Of a stretch of DNA of 46,163 bases, positions 36,407 to 46,163 are shown piece by piece. Source of the DNA: Pyrinomonadaceae bacterium (GTDB taxonomy: Bacteria > Acidobacteriota > Blastocatellia > Pyrinomonadales > Pyrinomonadaceae); assembly GCA_030838445.1 (NCBI GenBank), contig JAUZFQ010000140.1, forward strand, positions 1-46,163, in the 5' to 3' direction. The position numbers and the translations under genes were made by a program. The stretch's first letter is position 1. The number at the start of each line of letters is the position of its first letter. The notes under the pieces were generated by a model. It searched no databases. It saw nothing but the letters and a program-made list of their open reading frames with translations, and was not told where the DNA came from.

Positions 36407-36411
36407 GAATG

Positions 36412-36502
36412 TCGAGTCGTCAACACGCAAGTGAACGACGATCCAATTGAGAGACCCGCTGGCGAAGGGGAGAGCGCCGGCGGGTCTCTCCTTTATTTTT
36501 TT
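36412..36502 (+). ncRNA. Candidate small RNA of about 90 nt
   Basis: After the promoter comes a hairpin with outer stem GTCGT/ACGAC (36416-36420 and 36435-36439), inner stem CAC/GTG and a GNRA tetraloop GCAA (36427-36430). A 9-base linker leads to the terminator at 36449-36502. No open frame fits between promoter and terminator. It is divergent from the peptide operon. It could also be a leader of the zinc-ribbon gene that starts 194 bases later. Confidence 0.5.
36449..36502 (+). terminator. Strong intrinsic terminator with no coding gene before it
   Basis: A perfect 11-bp stem GAGAGACCCGC (36449-36459) with GCGGGTCTCTC (36480-36490), extended inward by GGCG/CGCC, then TTTATTTTTTT. The T tract fixes the direction as plus. 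The nearest upstream plus-strand gene is arsS, 5 kb away, which points to the small RNA. Confidence 0.85.
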
Positions 36503-36695
36503 GACTCATACAAAATTTCGGGTCGTGTGTCTAACGCTGAATCCGCCGGCGGCGCGCGTTGCGTTTGCGCTCTGGCGCGTGCTGCCGCATAGTGGTTGGG
36601 TGCTCATTTAAATTAAACACGGGGATGCGGGCGCGGGGCTAGTTCTGCGACAACTCAATCCACCCTCGAATCGAGGAACTATCAATCACACGATA

Positions 36696-37094
36696 TTGAA
36701 AAGGATTCGTCTCGGCGACGACGTGATGACCTACTGTGGCCGCTGCAAGGAAGAACGCATGCATCAGGTCGTCGCACTCCATTCCGACGGGCGCGCCGAA
36801 CGCGTCACCTGCAAATACTGCCAGTCCACGCACCTCTACCGCGACCCGGAGGCGAAGGCGGCGCGCGCGCGAAAGACTAACGGCGCTAACGCCGGGTCGC
36901 GTTCCGCCGAAGTCAAAACGCGCGCGGTGGCGTCGAACCGCCCGGCGCGCGCCTACTCGCCGCAAGAAACTTACGCGACGGGCGATCAGATCACACACCC
37001 GAAATTCGGCGAGGGCAACGTGGTGGAAGCGCGTGCGGGAAAAATTGACGTGCGCTTCGGCCGCGAGCTGCGGACGCTCCTGCACGCGGGCTGA
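36696..37094 (+). CDS. Zinc-ribbon plus UvrD/CarD-like Tudor domain protein (paralogue 2)
   Basis: 132 residues. The zinc ribbon uses Cys14, 17, 39 and 42, with the same 21-residue spacing as the copy at 7290-7691. The C-terminal Tudor-like domain is YATGDQITHPKFGEGNVVEARAGKIDVRFGRELRTLLHAG. The linker between them is basic and unlike that of the paralogue. The start is TTG at 36696 in my reading, because homologues begin just before a GDDV motif; an ATG at 36726 would cut into the first domain. A role in transcription through RNA polymerase contact is inference from the fold. Confidence 0.7.
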   Translation: MKRIRLGDDVMTYCGRCKEERMHQVVALHSDGRAERVTCKYCQSTHLYRDPEAKAARARKTNGANAGSRSAEVKTRAVASNRPARAYSPQETYATGDQITHPKFGEGNVVEARAGKIDVRFGRELRTLLHAG

Positions 37095-37134
37095 ACTTTC
37101 CGATTCACAATTCAAAGCGACCGCGGCGATCCTC

Positions 37135-37286
37135 AGTCGGCATCAAGCAATGTAGTCAGCGGTAAACAATGCAGTCGGCGGCAAGCACGACTATCGGCGT
37201 CGCGCGGTATAGTCGGCGTCAAGCGAGACGGCCGGTGGTGAGCGATTGAGTTGGCGGTAAGCGATGCGTTCGGCGATAAGCGACAC
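37135..37286. repeat. 19-bp x 8 degenerate tandem repeat
   Basis: Eight consecutive units of exactly 19 bases, consensus AGTCGGCGGTAAGCGATGC, without spacers. Unit 4 (TATCGGCGTCGCGCGGTAT) is the most diverged. It fills the gap between two convergent genes. The constant unit length and lack of spacers rule out CRISPR. Confidence 0.9.
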
Positions 37287-37303
37287 GGTTTGCCTCGGTC
37301 GGC

Positions 37304-39574
37304 TCAGGCGTCAATCGCCGTCGCGCGCCCGACGACGCGCACGACCGTCTCGATCAACGCTTTCGGCACGATGGGTTTGGCGAGGTGCGTCTGGAAGCCC
37401 GCGGCGAGGGCGCGGCGGTGGTCTTCAGCCCCGGCGTAAGCGGTCAGGGCGACGGCCGGAATTTGCCCGTGGTGCTCGGCGTCAAACGCGCGCACCTGTT
37501 TGATCAACTCGTAGCCGTCCTCGACCGGCATGCCGATGTCCGAGATGAGCAGGTCTGGATTCCACGCCGCGAGCATTCGCAAAGCCTCGGCCGCAGACCT
37601 GCTCGCACGCACCTCCGCGCCCTGACGCGCCAGCACCTCCTGCACCAACTCGCGCGTGTCCGCCTCGTCGTCCACGATCAGAATGCGCAAGCCACCGAGC
37701 ACGTCCGACTGCACGAGCGACTGCTGCTGCGCCTCTTCCCCATCCACCGTTAACGTTGTGACAGCGGCCTCCGCCTGCTGCTCCTCACCCGCTTCACCGT
37801 CGTCGCCGTCAGGCGCGGCCGAAGCGAGCGGCAGAGAGAGCGTGAAGATCGCCCCTTTGCCGTCGCCGTCGCTGTGCGCGCTGATCGTGCCGTGGTGGAG
37901 TTCGACGAGGTGGCGCACGATAGCCAAGCCGAGTCCGAGTCCGCCGTGCTTGCGCGTCGTCGTGCCGTCGGCCTGCCGGAAGCGGTCGAAGATGTAGGGA
38001 AGGAAATCCTGGCTGATGCCCTGCCCCGTGTCGCGCACCTCCAACTCGACGCGCCGCTCGTCGCACGTCAGCCCGACCTCGACGCTGCCGCCTTCGGGCG
38101 TAAACTTGACGGCGTTCGAGAAGAGATTCCACACCACTTGCTGCAAGCGCGCCGGGTCGCCCGACACGACACAGTGAGAGGTGCGCAGCGCCGGACGCAC
38201 GCGGATGGACTTGGCCTCGGCCACCGGGCGCACGGTGTCAATCGTCGCTTCGATGATCGAGGCGAGTTCGACGGGGCGCAGGTCGAGCATCAATTTGCCG
38301 GTGATGATGCGCGAGACGTCGAGCAGGTCGTCAATCAACTGCGACTGCGCGCGTGCGTTGCGTTCGATGGTTTCGAGCGCGCGCGTCATCATCGAATCGT
38401 CGAGGTTGCCGCCGCGGATGAGGTGCGTCCAGCCGAGGATGGCGGTCAGGGGCGTGCGCAGTTCGTGCGAGAGCGTGGCGAGAAATTCGTCCTTGGTGCG
38501 GTTGGCGCGTTCGGCCTCGGCGCGCGCGGCCTGTTCGCGGATGAGGAGACGCGCGCGCGCCTCTTCGGCCAACTTGCGCTCGGTCACCTCCTGTTGCAAC
38601 TCGGAGGCGTGCCGCTGCGCCTCTGCATAGAGCCGCGCGTTTTCGTAAGAGGCGGCGACCTGCGTGGCGAGCGTCACGGCGAGCCGCTCGTCGGCCTCGC
38701 TAAACTCGTCGGCGTCGAGTTTGTTGGTCAGGTAGAGCCAGCCGTAGGCGTGCGCGGGCGAGAGGATCGGCGCGCCGAGAAACGACTGCATCGAGACTTG
38801 CGGCGACGACAGGTGCGTCTCATCGAGCGTGCCCGCCGTTTCGCTCAGGCGCAGCGGGCGGCCTTCCGCGAGCAGCCGGTCGAGCAGGTCTTCACTTGCC
38901 TGCGGCGAGGTCATGGACTCGTCGCCTATCACACACTCGTCGCAGTGGCAGAAGTAGCGGAGCGACTTCCCGTTCTCCGACAGCACGCCGACGCCCGCGT
39001 GCTCCGCGCCGATGATGTCGCGTGCCGCGCCGCAAAACTTTTCCAAGACCTGCCGCGGGTCGCGTTCGGCGGCGAGTTCCTGTCCGAGGTCAATCAGTTT
39101 GCCGAGGCGTTGGAGGTTGGCGTTCTCCAGTTCGATGTTCTTCTCGTGGAGCAGTTCGGCCTGCCGCTTGATCTCCTCCGTCTTCTTGAACAGTTCGACG
39201 AAGACGGCGACCTTCGAGCGCAGGATGTCGGGGTCAATCGGTTTGAGGATGTAGTCAACCGCGCCGAGCGAATAGCCGCGCGCGATGTTGCGATTGCCGC
39301 TGCTGTCGGCGGTGAGGAAGATGATCGGGATGTCGCGCGACTTCTCGCGCCCGCGAATCAGTTCCGCGGTTTGCAAGCCGTCAATGCCGGGCATGAAAAC
39401 GTCGAGGAGGATGACGGCCACGTCCGTGTCGAGCAGGTAGCGCAGCGCCTCGTCGCCGGAGGCGGCGCGGACGAGATTGCGATCCGGCGCTTGGAGGACA
39501 GATTCGAGCGCGAGCAAATTCGTCGGGCTGTCGTCCACCATCAAGATATTGATTTTTTGCGACTCAGCTTGCAT
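37304..39574 (-). CDS. Hybrid histidine kinase: receiver-GAF-HisKA-HATPase-receiver
   Basis: A 756-residue soluble signalling protein without membrane helices. The N-terminal receiver has Asp58 (ILLDVFMPG), a coiled coil (about 130-165) leads to a GAF domain (about 170-315), a second short helix follows, then HisKA with SHELRTPL (His370), HATPase with NLFSNAVKF (Asn487), DTGQGIS and GGLGLGLAI, and a C-terminal receiver with Asp679 (LLISDIGMP). Signals probably arrive through the N-terminal receiver and the GAF pocket. It overlaps the CheB gene by 11 bases and is the last gene of the signalling operon. Confidence 0.93.
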   Translation of the reverse strand: MQAESQKINILMVDDSPTNLLALESVLQAPDRNLVRAASGDEALRYLLDTDVAVILLDVFMPGIDGLQTAELIRGREKSRDIPIIFLTADSSGNRNIARGYSLGAVDYILKPIDPDILRSKVAVFVELFKKTEEIKRQAELLHEKNIELENANLQRLGKLIDLGQELAAERDPRQVLEKFCGAARDIIGAEHAGVGVLSENGKSLRYFCHCDECVIGDESMTSPQASEDLLDRLLAEGRPLRLSETAGTLDETHLSSPQVSMQSFLGAPILSPAHAYGWLYLTNKLDADEFSEADERLAVTLATQVAASYENARLYAEAQRHASELQQEVTERKLAEEARARLLIREQAARAEAERANRTKDEFLATLSHELRTPLTAILGWTHLIRGGNLDDSMMTRALETIERNARAQSQLIDDLLDVSRIITGKLMLDLRPVELASIIEATIDTVRPVAEAKSIRVRPALRTSHCVVSGDPARLQQVVWNLFSNAVKFTPEGGSVEVGLTCDERRVELEVRDTGQGISQDFLPYIFDRFRQADGTTTRKHGGLGLGLAIVRHLVELHHGTISAHSDGDGKGAIFTLSLPLASAAPDGDDGEAGEEQQAEAAVTTLTVDGEEAQQQSLVQSDVLGGLRILIVDDEADTRELVQEVLARQGAEVRASRSAAEALRMLAAWNPDLLISDIGMPVEDGYELIKQVRAFDAEHHGQIPAVALTAYAGAEDHRRALAAGFQTHLAKPIVPKALIETVVRVVGRATAIDA

Positions 39575-40157
39575 AAGACGATCCCGGCTCGTGTTGGCAC
39601 AGTTGATTCAAGAAGGGCGCGATCTCGCGGAGCGGCAAAATCGCGTCAACTTTCGTGGCGGCGATGGCCGCCTGCGGCATCCCGCGCGACTCCGCGCCCG
39701 CCGGGTCTTCCACCACGCACAAGCCCCCGTAGGCTTTGATCTTCGCCAGGCCGCGCGCGCCGTCCGCGTTCGCGCCCGTCAGGATAACGCCGACGACGTG
39801 CCCCTGATAAACGTCCGCCGCCGACTCGAACAGCACGTTGACGGACGGGCGCGCGTAGCCGACCGGAGCTTCCGTGGAGAGCGCGAAGCCGTCGCGCTCG
39901 ACGAGCAGATGATAGTCGCGCGGCGCGAGATAGACGCGCCCCGGCGCAATCGCCTCTTTGTCGTTCGGCTCGGCGAGCGGCAGCGCACAGTGGCGTTGCA
40001 AAAACTCGCAGAGGTTGTCCGTGTCCTTGCCGCGGTGCTGCACGACGACGATGGGCAGCCCGAAGTCGGGCGCGAGCGCGGGCAGCACCACTTGCAGCGC
40101 GGCCAAGCCCCCGTATGACGTTCCGACGACGACGATCTCGAACGCCAAACGCGTCAC
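39564..40157 (-). CDS. cheB: Stand-alone CheB-type methylesterase domain
   Basis: A 197-residue protein-glutamate methylesterase with the CheB catalytic triad: Ser14 in GTSYGG, His41 in VVQHRGKD and Asp132 in GANADGA. It lacks the regulatory receiver of chemotaxis CheB, which would leave it without phosphorylation control, unless receivers on the neighbouring hybrid kinases act in trans. Its start overlaps the CheR stop codon by 4 bases. Confidence 0.92.
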   Translation of the reverse strand: MTRLAFEIVVVGTSYGGLAALQVVLPALAPDFGLPIVVVQHRGKDTDNLCEFLQRHCALPLAEPNDKEAIAPGRVYLAPRDYHLLVERDGFALSTEAPVGYARPSVNVLFESAADVYQGHVVGVILTGANADGARGLAKIKAYGGLCVVEDPAGAESRGMPQAAIAATKVDAILPLREIAPFLNQLCQHEPGSSYAS

Positions 40158-40999
40158 CTCACCTTCCGGTACAGTTTATCGCGGCTGTCCAGTTTGTCAT
40201 AAAAATCGGCGCGCGGCGTGAACTTCAGAGACTCTTTGTTGCCCAGACCGAAGACGCCGAACATCGAGAGGCTGTCGTAGATCAAGTTATGCACGCGCTC
40301 CTGCAACGCCTTGTTGAAATAGATCATCACGTTGCGGCACAGGATGACGTGAAACTCGTTGAACGATCCGTCCGTCACGAGGTTGTGCTCGGAGAAGACG
40401 ACGTTCGTCTTGAGCGCGGGGTGGAAGATCACGTTGTCGTAGTGCGCCGTGTAGTAGTCGGAGAACTCGTGCTTGCCGCCCGCCTTCATGTAGTTGCCGG
40501 TGTACTCCTGCATCGCCGCGAGCGGGAAGATGCCCTCGCGCGCCTTGCGCAGCACTTCGCGGCTGATGTCCGTGGCGTAGATGACGCACTTGCGATACAG
40601 CCCTTCTTCCTGCAAGAGGATCGCCATCGAATAGACCTCCTCGCCCGTCGAGCAGCCCGCGTGCCAGATGCGCACCGTCGGGTAGGTGCGAAGTATCGGG
40701 ACGACCTTCTGCCGGAACGTCAGGTAGAAACTCGGATCGCGGAACATCGAAGTGACGTGGACGGAGAGGCCGACCAAGAGCCTCTCCATGCACGCGTCGT
40801 CGTGCAGCACGCAATCCTGATAGGCCGAGACGGTCGCGATCTTCTCGGCGCGCATGCGCTCAAGTATCCGCCGCTTGATCGAGGCGGGCGAGTAGTCGCG
40901 AAAGTCGAAGCCGTAGACGCGGTACAACCCTTCGAGCAGCAGGGCGATCTCGATGTCTTCCAGTTGCGTCTGGTCGGATTGCAACGCCGCGCTCGTCAC
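40154..40999 (-). CDS. cheR: CheR-type protein-glutamate methyltransferase
   Basis: A 281-residue SAM-dependent methyltransferase. The N-terminal helical domain (about 15-90) and the SAM site [10 protein letters not shown] (112-121) are typical, with LCRNVMIYF further on. It methylates Glu residues of receptors in chemotaxis; no receptor with a methylation helix is in the window, so the HAMP-array kinase beside it may be the target. The start overlaps the end of the HAMP kinase gene by 4 bases. Confidence 0.93.
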   Translation of the reverse strand: MTSAALQSDQTQLEDIEIALLLEGLYRVYGFDFRDYSPASIKRRILERMRAEKIATVSAYQDCVLHDDACMERLLVGLSVHVTSMFRDPSFYLTFRQKVVPILRTYPTVRIWHAGCSTGEEVYSMAILLQEEGLYRKCVIYATDISREVLRKAREGIFPLAAMQEYTGNYMKAGGKHEFSDYYTAHYDNVIFHPALKTNVVFSEHNLVTDGSFNEFHVILCRNVMIYFNKALQERVHNLIYDSLSMFGVFGLGNKESLKFTPRADFYDKLDSRDKLYRKVR

Positions 41000-43900
41000 G
41001 CCTGCGCTTCCTCCTGATGGTAGAGCCAGACGCGCAGCAGCGACAGCAGTTGATCAATGTCCAGCGGCTTCGAGATGTAGTCGGAAGCCCCGGCTTCGAT
41101 GCAGCGGTCGCGGTCGGCCTTCATCGCCTTGGCGGTCAGCGCGATGATCGGCAGGTGCTTGAACTGCTCGATCTCGCGGATCGCGCGGATGGCCTCGTAG
41201 CCGTCCATGCCGGGCATCATGATGTCCATCAAGACGGCCTCTATCCCGTCGGTCGCCCGCAACGTGTCAATGCCCTCCTGCCCGTTCTCGGCGTGAACGA
41301 CGTCCATGTTGTGACTTTCGAGCGCGCTCGTCAGCGCGAAGATGTTGCGCACGTCGTCGTCCACAATCAAGACCTTGCGACCGGCAAGCACCGGGTCGCG
41401 CCGGTGCAACTGTTCGAGCATGCGCCGCTTCGGCTCCGGCAGGTTGGCCTCGACGCGATGGAGGAAGAGCGCGGTCTCCGCGAGCAGGCGCTCCGGCGAA
41501 CTCACCTCTTTGACGATGATCGCGTCGGCAACTTTGCGCAGTTGCGTCTCTTCCTTCGCCGTCAGTTCCTTGCCCGTGTAGACGATGATGGGCAGGTCTG
41601 CGCGGCCGAGGTCTTTCTGAATCTTCTCGATCAACTCGAAGCCGGTCATGTCGGGCAGCTTCAGATCAACCACCATGCAGTCGAACGGCTCGTTTTGCAA
41701 AGCGTCGAGCGCTTCCTGTCCGGTGGCGACGGCGGTCGTCGTCACGTCGCCGTTGCCGATCAATTCGACGATGCTCATGCGCTGCGTGTCGTCGTCTTCG
41801 ACGACCAGCAGGCGGCGCACGCGCCGTTCGGCGAAGGCCGTGATCTGGTCGAAGGCCGACGCCAGATCGTCGCGGCTCACGGGCTTTTGCAGGTGCGTGA
41901 TCGCGCCGAGATGCAGGGCGCGCTGGCGTTGCTCCTCGCCCGAAATGATGTGGACGGGGATGTGGCTCGTGTTCGGATCGTGCTTGAGGCGGTCTAAGAC
42001 CGTCCAGCCGTCGCGATCCGGCAACTTGATGTCGAGCGTGATGGCGTCGGGCTTGTACTTGCGCGCGAGGGCGAGGGCGGCGTCGCCGCGCGTGGCGACG
42101 AGTCCCTTGAAGTTCTTCTCGCGCGCGAGGTCAAGCAAGATGCGCGCGAAGTTGAGATCGTCTTCGACGATGAGCACGACGCGCTCGCCGTCGAGGATGG
42201 TGTGGCGGTCGTCGGCGATCTCGCTCGCCCCGACGAGCGCGGCCTCCGCGTCGTAAAACGAGGACGAACCCCACGCGGCGTAGTCAGTCACTGCGGCGGC
42301 GGCAGTAGCCGCGGCGGGGCGTGTGCCCCCGGTCACGTCCAGATTGTGGCCGTTGCCGGACGCGGGCGCGGGCGTGTAGGCGAGCGGCAGGTAGAGCGTG
42401 AAGGTGCTGCCCTCTCCGGGCACACTGACGACGCGAATCTCGCCGCCGAGCAGCCGCGCGATCTCGCGGCTGATGGACAAACCTAAACCCGTCCCGCCGT
42501 ACTTGCGGCTCGTCGTGCCGTCGGCCTGCTGGAACGCCTCGAAGATGATGCGCTGCTTGTCGGGCGCGATGCCGATCCCTGTGTCCGTCACCGAGAAGGC
42601 GACGACGCGCTCGGCGCGGTTGAGCGACTCCTGATAGAACCTCTGTCCCGGCACGGCCGGCGCGATCTTCAGGGTGACGCTGCCCTGCTCCGTGAACTTG
42701 AACGCGTTCGAGAGCAGGTTTTTGATGACCTGATGCAAACGCTTCTCATCAGTACGCATCAGGAGAGGCAGCAGCTCGTCGCGTTCGATGGCGAAGTTGA
42801 GTTTCTTGTCGAGCGCCACCTGCTGGAAGCTGCGTTCGAGTTGATCGCCCACTTCCTCGAACGACACGTCGCTGATGTCGATGCCCATCATGCCCGACTC
42901 GATCTTGGAGATGTCGAGAATGTCGTTGATGAGCGAGAGCAAGTCCGCGCCCGACGAGTGGATCGTCTCGGCAAACTGCACCTGCTTCGACGTCAGGTTG
43001 TCGTCCTTGTTCTCCGACAACTGGCGCGAGAGGATGAGCATGCTGTTCAAAGGCGTGCGCAGTTCGTGCGACATATTGGCGAGGAACTCCGACTTGTACT
43101 TGGAGGTGATGGCCAACTGCTCCGCCTTCTCCTCCATCGCCCAGCGCGCCTCTTCGACCTCGCGATTCTTCGCCTCGACCTCGGCCTTCTGCTTCTCCAA
43201 GAGCGTCGCCTTCTCCTGCAACTCCTCGTTCGTCTGTTGCAACTCTTCCTGCTGGCTCTTCAACAGTTCTTCCGACTCGCGCAAACTCTCGGCCTGCTGT
43301 TCGAGTTGCTCGTTCTTCTTCTTGAGTTCGTCCTGCTGGCTCTGGAGTTCGGCCGCAAGCGACTGCGATTGCAGCAGTAAATCTTCGGTGCGGCTGTTGG
43401 CCTCAATGGTGTTGAGGACGATGCCGATGGATTCCGTCAGTTGATCGAGGAACGTGAGGTGCGTGTCGTTGAAGCGGTTGAACGACGCCAGTTCGATGAC
43501 CGCCTTGACCTCGCCCTCGAACAGCACGGGCAGCACGATGATGTTGAGCGGCACGCCTTGTCCGAGTCCTGACCCGATGCGGATGTAGTTGTCCGGCACG
43601 TTCGTCAAAAGTATCCGCTCTTTCTCCAACACGCACTGCCCGACGAGTCCCTGTCCGGGCTTGTACTCGTTCGACAAATTCTTGCGCTCCGTGAAGGCGT
43701 AGCCGCCGAGCAGTTTCATCAGCGGCGCGCCGTTGTTGGAAGCGTTGACGTAGAAGACGCCCTGCTGCGCGTCTACGAGCGGCGCGAGTTCAGAGAGGAC
43801 GAGTTGGGAGACGGTCGCCATGTCGCGCTGGCCTTGCAGCATGCGCGTGAAGCGCGCGAGGTTGGTCTTGAGCCAGTCCTGCTCGGTGTTCTTCTGGGTC

Positions 43901-46163
43901 GTGTCCTTGAGATTGATGATCATCTCGTTGATGGTTTCGGAGAGCGCGGCCACTTCGCCCTGCGCCTCGACGGCGATGGAGCGCGTGAGGTCGCCCTTGG
44001 TCACGGCCGTCGACACGTCGGCGATGGCGCGCACCTGCGTCGTGAGGTTGGCCGCGAGGCCGTTCACGTTATCGGTGAGATCGCGCCAAGTGCCCGCCGC
44101 GCCCGGCACGTTCGCCTGCCCGCCGAGTTTGCCCTCGACGCCCACCTCGCGCGCCACGGTCGTCACCTGATCGGCGAAGGTGGCGAGCGTGTCGGTCATG
44201 CTGTTGATGGTGTCGGCCAACTCCGCGATCTCGCCCTTCGCCTCCACCGTCAGCTTGCGTTTCAAGTCGCCGCCCGCCACCGCCGTCACAACCTTGGCGA
44301 TGCCGCGCACCTGACTCGTCAGATTACCCGCCATCGAGTTCACGTTGTCGGTCAAATCTTTCCACGTCCCGGCCACGCCGCGCACGTCCGCTTGACCGCC
44401 GAGATTTCCCTCCGTACCCACCTCGCGCGCCACGCGCGTCACTTCCGACGCGAACGAGTTGAGTTGATCCACCATCGTGTTGATGGTGTTCTTGAGTTCC
44501 AGAATCTCGCCCTTCACATCAACGGTGATCTTCTTCGACAAGTCGCCGTTGGCAACTGCCGTCGTCACGTCCGCAATGTTGCGCACCTGACCCGTCAGAT
44601 TCCCGGCCATCGAGTTCACGTTGTCGGTCAAATCTTTCCACGTGCCCGCCACGCCGCGCACGTCCGCTTGACCGCCGAGTTTGCCTTCCGTACCCACTTC
44701 GCGGGCGACGCGCGTCACTTCCGATGCGAATGAGTTGAGTTGATCCACCATCGTGTTGATCGTGTCTTTCAACTCTAAAATCTCGCCCCGCACATCAACG
44801 GTGATCTTCTTCGACAAGTCGCCGTTGGCAACTGCCGTTGTCACGTCCGCGATGTTGCGCACCTGCGCGGTGAGGTTGCCCGCCATCGAGTTCACATTAT
44901 CCGTCAAATCTTTCCACGTGCCCGCGACGCCCGTCACCTGTGCCTGTCCGCCGAGCTTACCTTCCGTGCCCACCTCGCGCGCCACGCGCGTCACTTCCGA
45001 CGCGAACGAGCCGAGCTGATCCACCATCGTGTTGATCGTGTTCTTGAGTTCCAGAATCTCGCCCTTCACGTCAACGGTGATCTTCTTGGACAAGTCGCCA
45101 TTCGCGACCGCAGTCGTCACTTCGGCGATGTTACGCACTTGCCCGGTGAGATTTCCGGCCATCGAGTTCACGCTGTCCGTCAAATCCTTCCACGTCCCGG
45201 CCACGCCGCGCACGTCCGCTTGACCGCCCAACTTACCCTCGCTACCCACTTCGCGCGCCACGCGCGTTACTTCGGAAGCGAACGCGTTGAGTTGATCCAC
45301 CATCGTATTGATCGTGTCCTTCAACTCCAGAATTTCGCCGCGCACGTCCACCGTGATCTTCTTCGAGAGATCGCCGTTGGAGACGGCGGTCGTCACTTCG
45401 GCAATGTTACGCACCTGACCCGTCAGGTTACCGGCCATCGAGTTCACGCTGTCGGTCAAATCTTTCCACGTGCCCGCGACGCCTTTCACGTCAGCCTGCC
45501 CGCCAAGTTTGCCTTCCGACCCCACCTCGCGCGCCACGCGTGTTACTTCCGACGCGAACGCGTTCAACTGATCAACCATCGTGTTGATGGTGTCTTTCAG
45601 TTCGAGAATTTCGCCTCGCACGTCCACGGTTATCTTCTTGGACAAGTCGCCGTTGGCGACGGCGGTCGTGACCTCGGCGATGTTGCGCACCTGACCCGTG
45701 AGGTTGCTCGCCATCGAGTTCACGTTGTCGGTCAAATCTTTCCACGTCCCGGCGACACCCTTCACATCGGCTTGGCCGCCCAACTTACCCTCGCTACCCA
45801 CTTCGCGCGCGACGCGCGTCACTTCCGACGCAAACGAGTTCAACTGATCCACCATCGTGTTGATCGTGATTTTGAGTTCCAGAATCTCGCCCTTCACGTC
45901 AACGGTGATCTTCTTGGACAAGTCGCCATTCGCGACCGCCGTCGTCACTTCGGCGATGTTGCGCACCTGACCCGTCAGGTTGCTCGCCATCGAGTTCACG
46001 TTATCAGTGAGGTCTTTCCACGTCCCGGCCACGCCGCGCACATCAGCCTGACCGCCGAGTTTGCCTTCCGTACCCACCTCGCGCGCCACGCGCGTCACTT
46101 CCGACGCGAACGAGTTGAGTTGATCCACCATCGTGTTGATGGTGTTCTTGAGTTCCAGAATCT
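40996..46163 (-). CDS. HAMP-array hybrid histidine kinase, 5' end beyond the window
   Basis: At least 1720 residues are visible; the frame is open through the right edge. It begins within a HAMP array of 92-residue repeats ([20 protein letters not shown]...), seven nearly identical and an eighth divergent one ([20 protein letters not shown]). Next come a GAF domain (about 43400-43860), a long coiled coil (43120-43390), HisKA with SHELRTPL (His codon 43066-43068), HATPase, and three receivers (about 42190-41830, 41820-41460, 41380-41010). The layout matches Nik1/group III-type osmosensing hybrid kinases. It is the first known gene of the operon with CheR, CheB and the GAF hybrid kinase. Confidence 0.92.
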   Translation of the reverse strand, partial: ILELKNTINTMVDQLNSFASEVTRVAREVGTEGKLGGQADVRGVAGTWKDLTDNVNSMASNLTGQVRNIAEVTTAVANGDLSKKITVDVKGEILELKITINTMVDQLNSFASEVTRVAREVGSEGKLGGQADVKGVAGTWKDLTDNVNSMASNLTGQVRNIAEVTTAVANGDLSKKITVDVRGEILELKDTINTMVDQLNAFASEVTRVAREVGSEGKLGGQADVKGVAGTWKDLTDSVNSMAGNLTGQVRNIAEVTTAVSNGDLSKKITVDVRGEILELKDTINTMVDQLNAFASEVTRVAREVGSEGKLGGQADVRGVAGTWKDLTDSVNSMAGNLTGQVRNIAEVTTAVANGDLSKKITVDVKGEILELKNTINTMVDQLGSFASEVTRVAREVGTEGKLGGQAQVTGVAGTWKDLTDNVNSMAGNLTAQVRNIADVTTAVANGDLSKKITVDVRGEILELKDTINTMVDQLNSFASEVTRVAREVGTEGKLGGQADVRGVAGTWKDLTDNVNSMAGNLTGQVRNIADVTTAVANGDLSKKITVDVKGEILELKNTINTMVDQLNSFASEVTRVAREVGTEGNLGGQADVRGVAGTWKDLTDNVNSMAGNLTSQVRGIAKVVTAVAGGDLKRKLTVEAKGEIAELADTINSMTDTLATFADQVTTVAREVGVEGKLGGQANVPGAAGTWRDLTDNVNGLAANLTTQVRAIADVSTAVTKGDLTRSIAVEAQGEVAALSETINEMIINLKDTTQKNTEQDWLKTNLARFTRMLQGQRDMATVSQLVLSELAPLVDAQQGVFYVNASNNGAPLMKLLGGYAFTERKNLSNEYKPGQGLVGQCVLEKERILLTNVPDNYIRIGSGLGQGVPLNIIVLPVLFEGEVKAVIELASFNRFNDTHLTFLDQLTESIGIVLNTIEANSRTEDLLLQSQSLAAELQSQQDELKKKNEQLEQQAESLRESEELLKSQQEELQQTNEELQEKATLLEKQKAEVEAKNREVEEARWAMEEKAEQLAITSKYKSEFLANMSHELRTPLNSMLILSRQLSENKDDNLTSKQVQFAETIHSSGADLLSLINDILDISKIESGMMGIDISDVSFEEVGDQLERSFQQVALDKKLNFAIERDELLPLLMRTDEKRLHQVIKNLLSNAFKFTEQGSVTLKIAPAVPGQRFYQESLNRAERVVAFSVTDTGIGIAPDKQRIIFEAFQQADGTTSRKYGGTGLGLSISREIARLLGGEIRVVSVPGEGSTFTLYLPLAYTPAPASGNGHNLDVTGGTRPAAATAAAAVTDYAAWGSSSFYDAEAALVGASEIADDRHTILDGERVVLIVEDDLNFARILLDLAREKNFKGLVATRGDAALALARKYKPDAITLDIKLPDRDGWTVLDRLKHDPNTSHIPVHIISGEEQRQRALHLGAITHLQKPVSRDDLASAFDQITAFAERRVRRLLVVEDDDTQRMSIVELIGNGDVTTTAVATGQEALDALQNEPFDCMVVDLKLPDMTGFELIEKIQKDLGRADLPIIVYTGKELTAKEETQLRKVADAIIVKEVSSPERLLAETALFLHRVEANLPEPKRRMLEQLHRRDPVLAGRKVLIVDDDVRNIFALTSALESHNMDVVHAENGQEGIDTLRATDGIEAVLMDIMMPGMDGYEAIRAIREIEQFKHLPIIALTAKAMKADRDRCIEAGASDYISKPLDIDQLLSLLRVWLYHQEEAQA
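43928..46163 (-). repeat. Tandem 276-bp HAMP-coding repeats
   Basis: Eight full units of 276 bases plus a partial one at the edge. Copies differ mostly at silent sites and alternate in a few residues (GTEG or GSEG, NSF or NAF, DVKG or DVRG, one with QVTG). The unit near 44170 is the most diverged. The window ends inside the array, so the true copy number is unknown. Confidence 0.9.

Larger units (their letters stand above)
36126..36695. other. Divergent regulatory region between the peptide operon and the zinc-ribbon gene
   Basis: 570 bases without a protein gene. They hold the operator-like repeat, the small-RNA candidate and the terminator listed separately. The stretch 36503-36695 has no clear structure; TTGGGT followed by AT-rich sequence near 36596 may be a weak promoter of the zinc-ribbon gene. 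Confidence 0.6.

Noticed and set aside
37135-37286. CRISPR array
   Set aside because: Units are 19 bases with no spacers and no cas genes nearby.
43928-46163. Non-coding satellite or mobile repeat
   Set aside because: The 276-bp repeats are in frame and encode HAMP domains.

Overview
The window is a high-GC bacterial chromosome segment. The gene repertoire suggests an Acidobacteriota lineage, probably Blastocatellia-like: a TIGR02999-type sigma factor next to a giant Ser/Thr kinase with TPRs, a large SBBP/CNA-B surface protein, PD40 propellers, and many secreted proteins without close relatives. There is no rRNA here, so this placement is inference. I see no phage, IS element, CRISPR array or plasmid functions.

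Layout. 1-8.3 kb is mostly housekeeping: a class A penicillin-binding protein, an esterase, tRNA-Asn with a clear promoter, a lower-GC membrane protein, an RRM RNA-binding protein, a DEAD-box helicase, a zinc-ribbon/Tudor-like protein and a stand-alone receiver. 8.8-17.9 kb holds a secreted protein, the sigma factor/giant kinase pair and two small convergent hypothetical genes. 18.1-27.7 kb has an O-methyltransferase, a 2092-residue mosaic surface protein and a secreted M49-like metallopeptidase. 27.8-31.4 kb has a CxxC protein, a fatty-acid hydroxylase family protein and an arsenosugar-type trio (glycosyltransferase, AhpD-like protein, ArsS radical SAM enzyme). 31.5-33.3 kb is a secreted trehalase.

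33.4-36.1 kb is the most unusual locus: a tight minus-strand operon of a 130-residue Asp/Ser/Gly-rich peptide, a JmjC/cupin_8 iron oxygenase and a sucrase/ferredoxin-like [2Fe-2S] protein that carries its own Asp/Ser/Gly-rich insertion. Divergent from it is a candidate small RNA of about 90 nt, with a sigma54-like promoter, a GNRA-capped hairpin and a strong terminator. I infer a peptide-modification system here: substrate, oxygenase and electron donor.

36.7-46.2 kb has a second zinc-ribbon/Tudor-like paralogue, a 19-bp x 8 tandem repeat, and a four-gene overlapping signalling operon (HAMP-array hybrid kinase, CheR, CheB, GAF hybrid kinase) whose first gene runs off the right edge inside its HAMP repeats.

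Across the window, several intergenic gaps hold long imperfect hairpins whose arms are built from short near-tandem words. They resemble the short tandem repeat elements known from cyanobacterial genomes. Several long open frames opposite real genes are artefacts of high GC and were left out.
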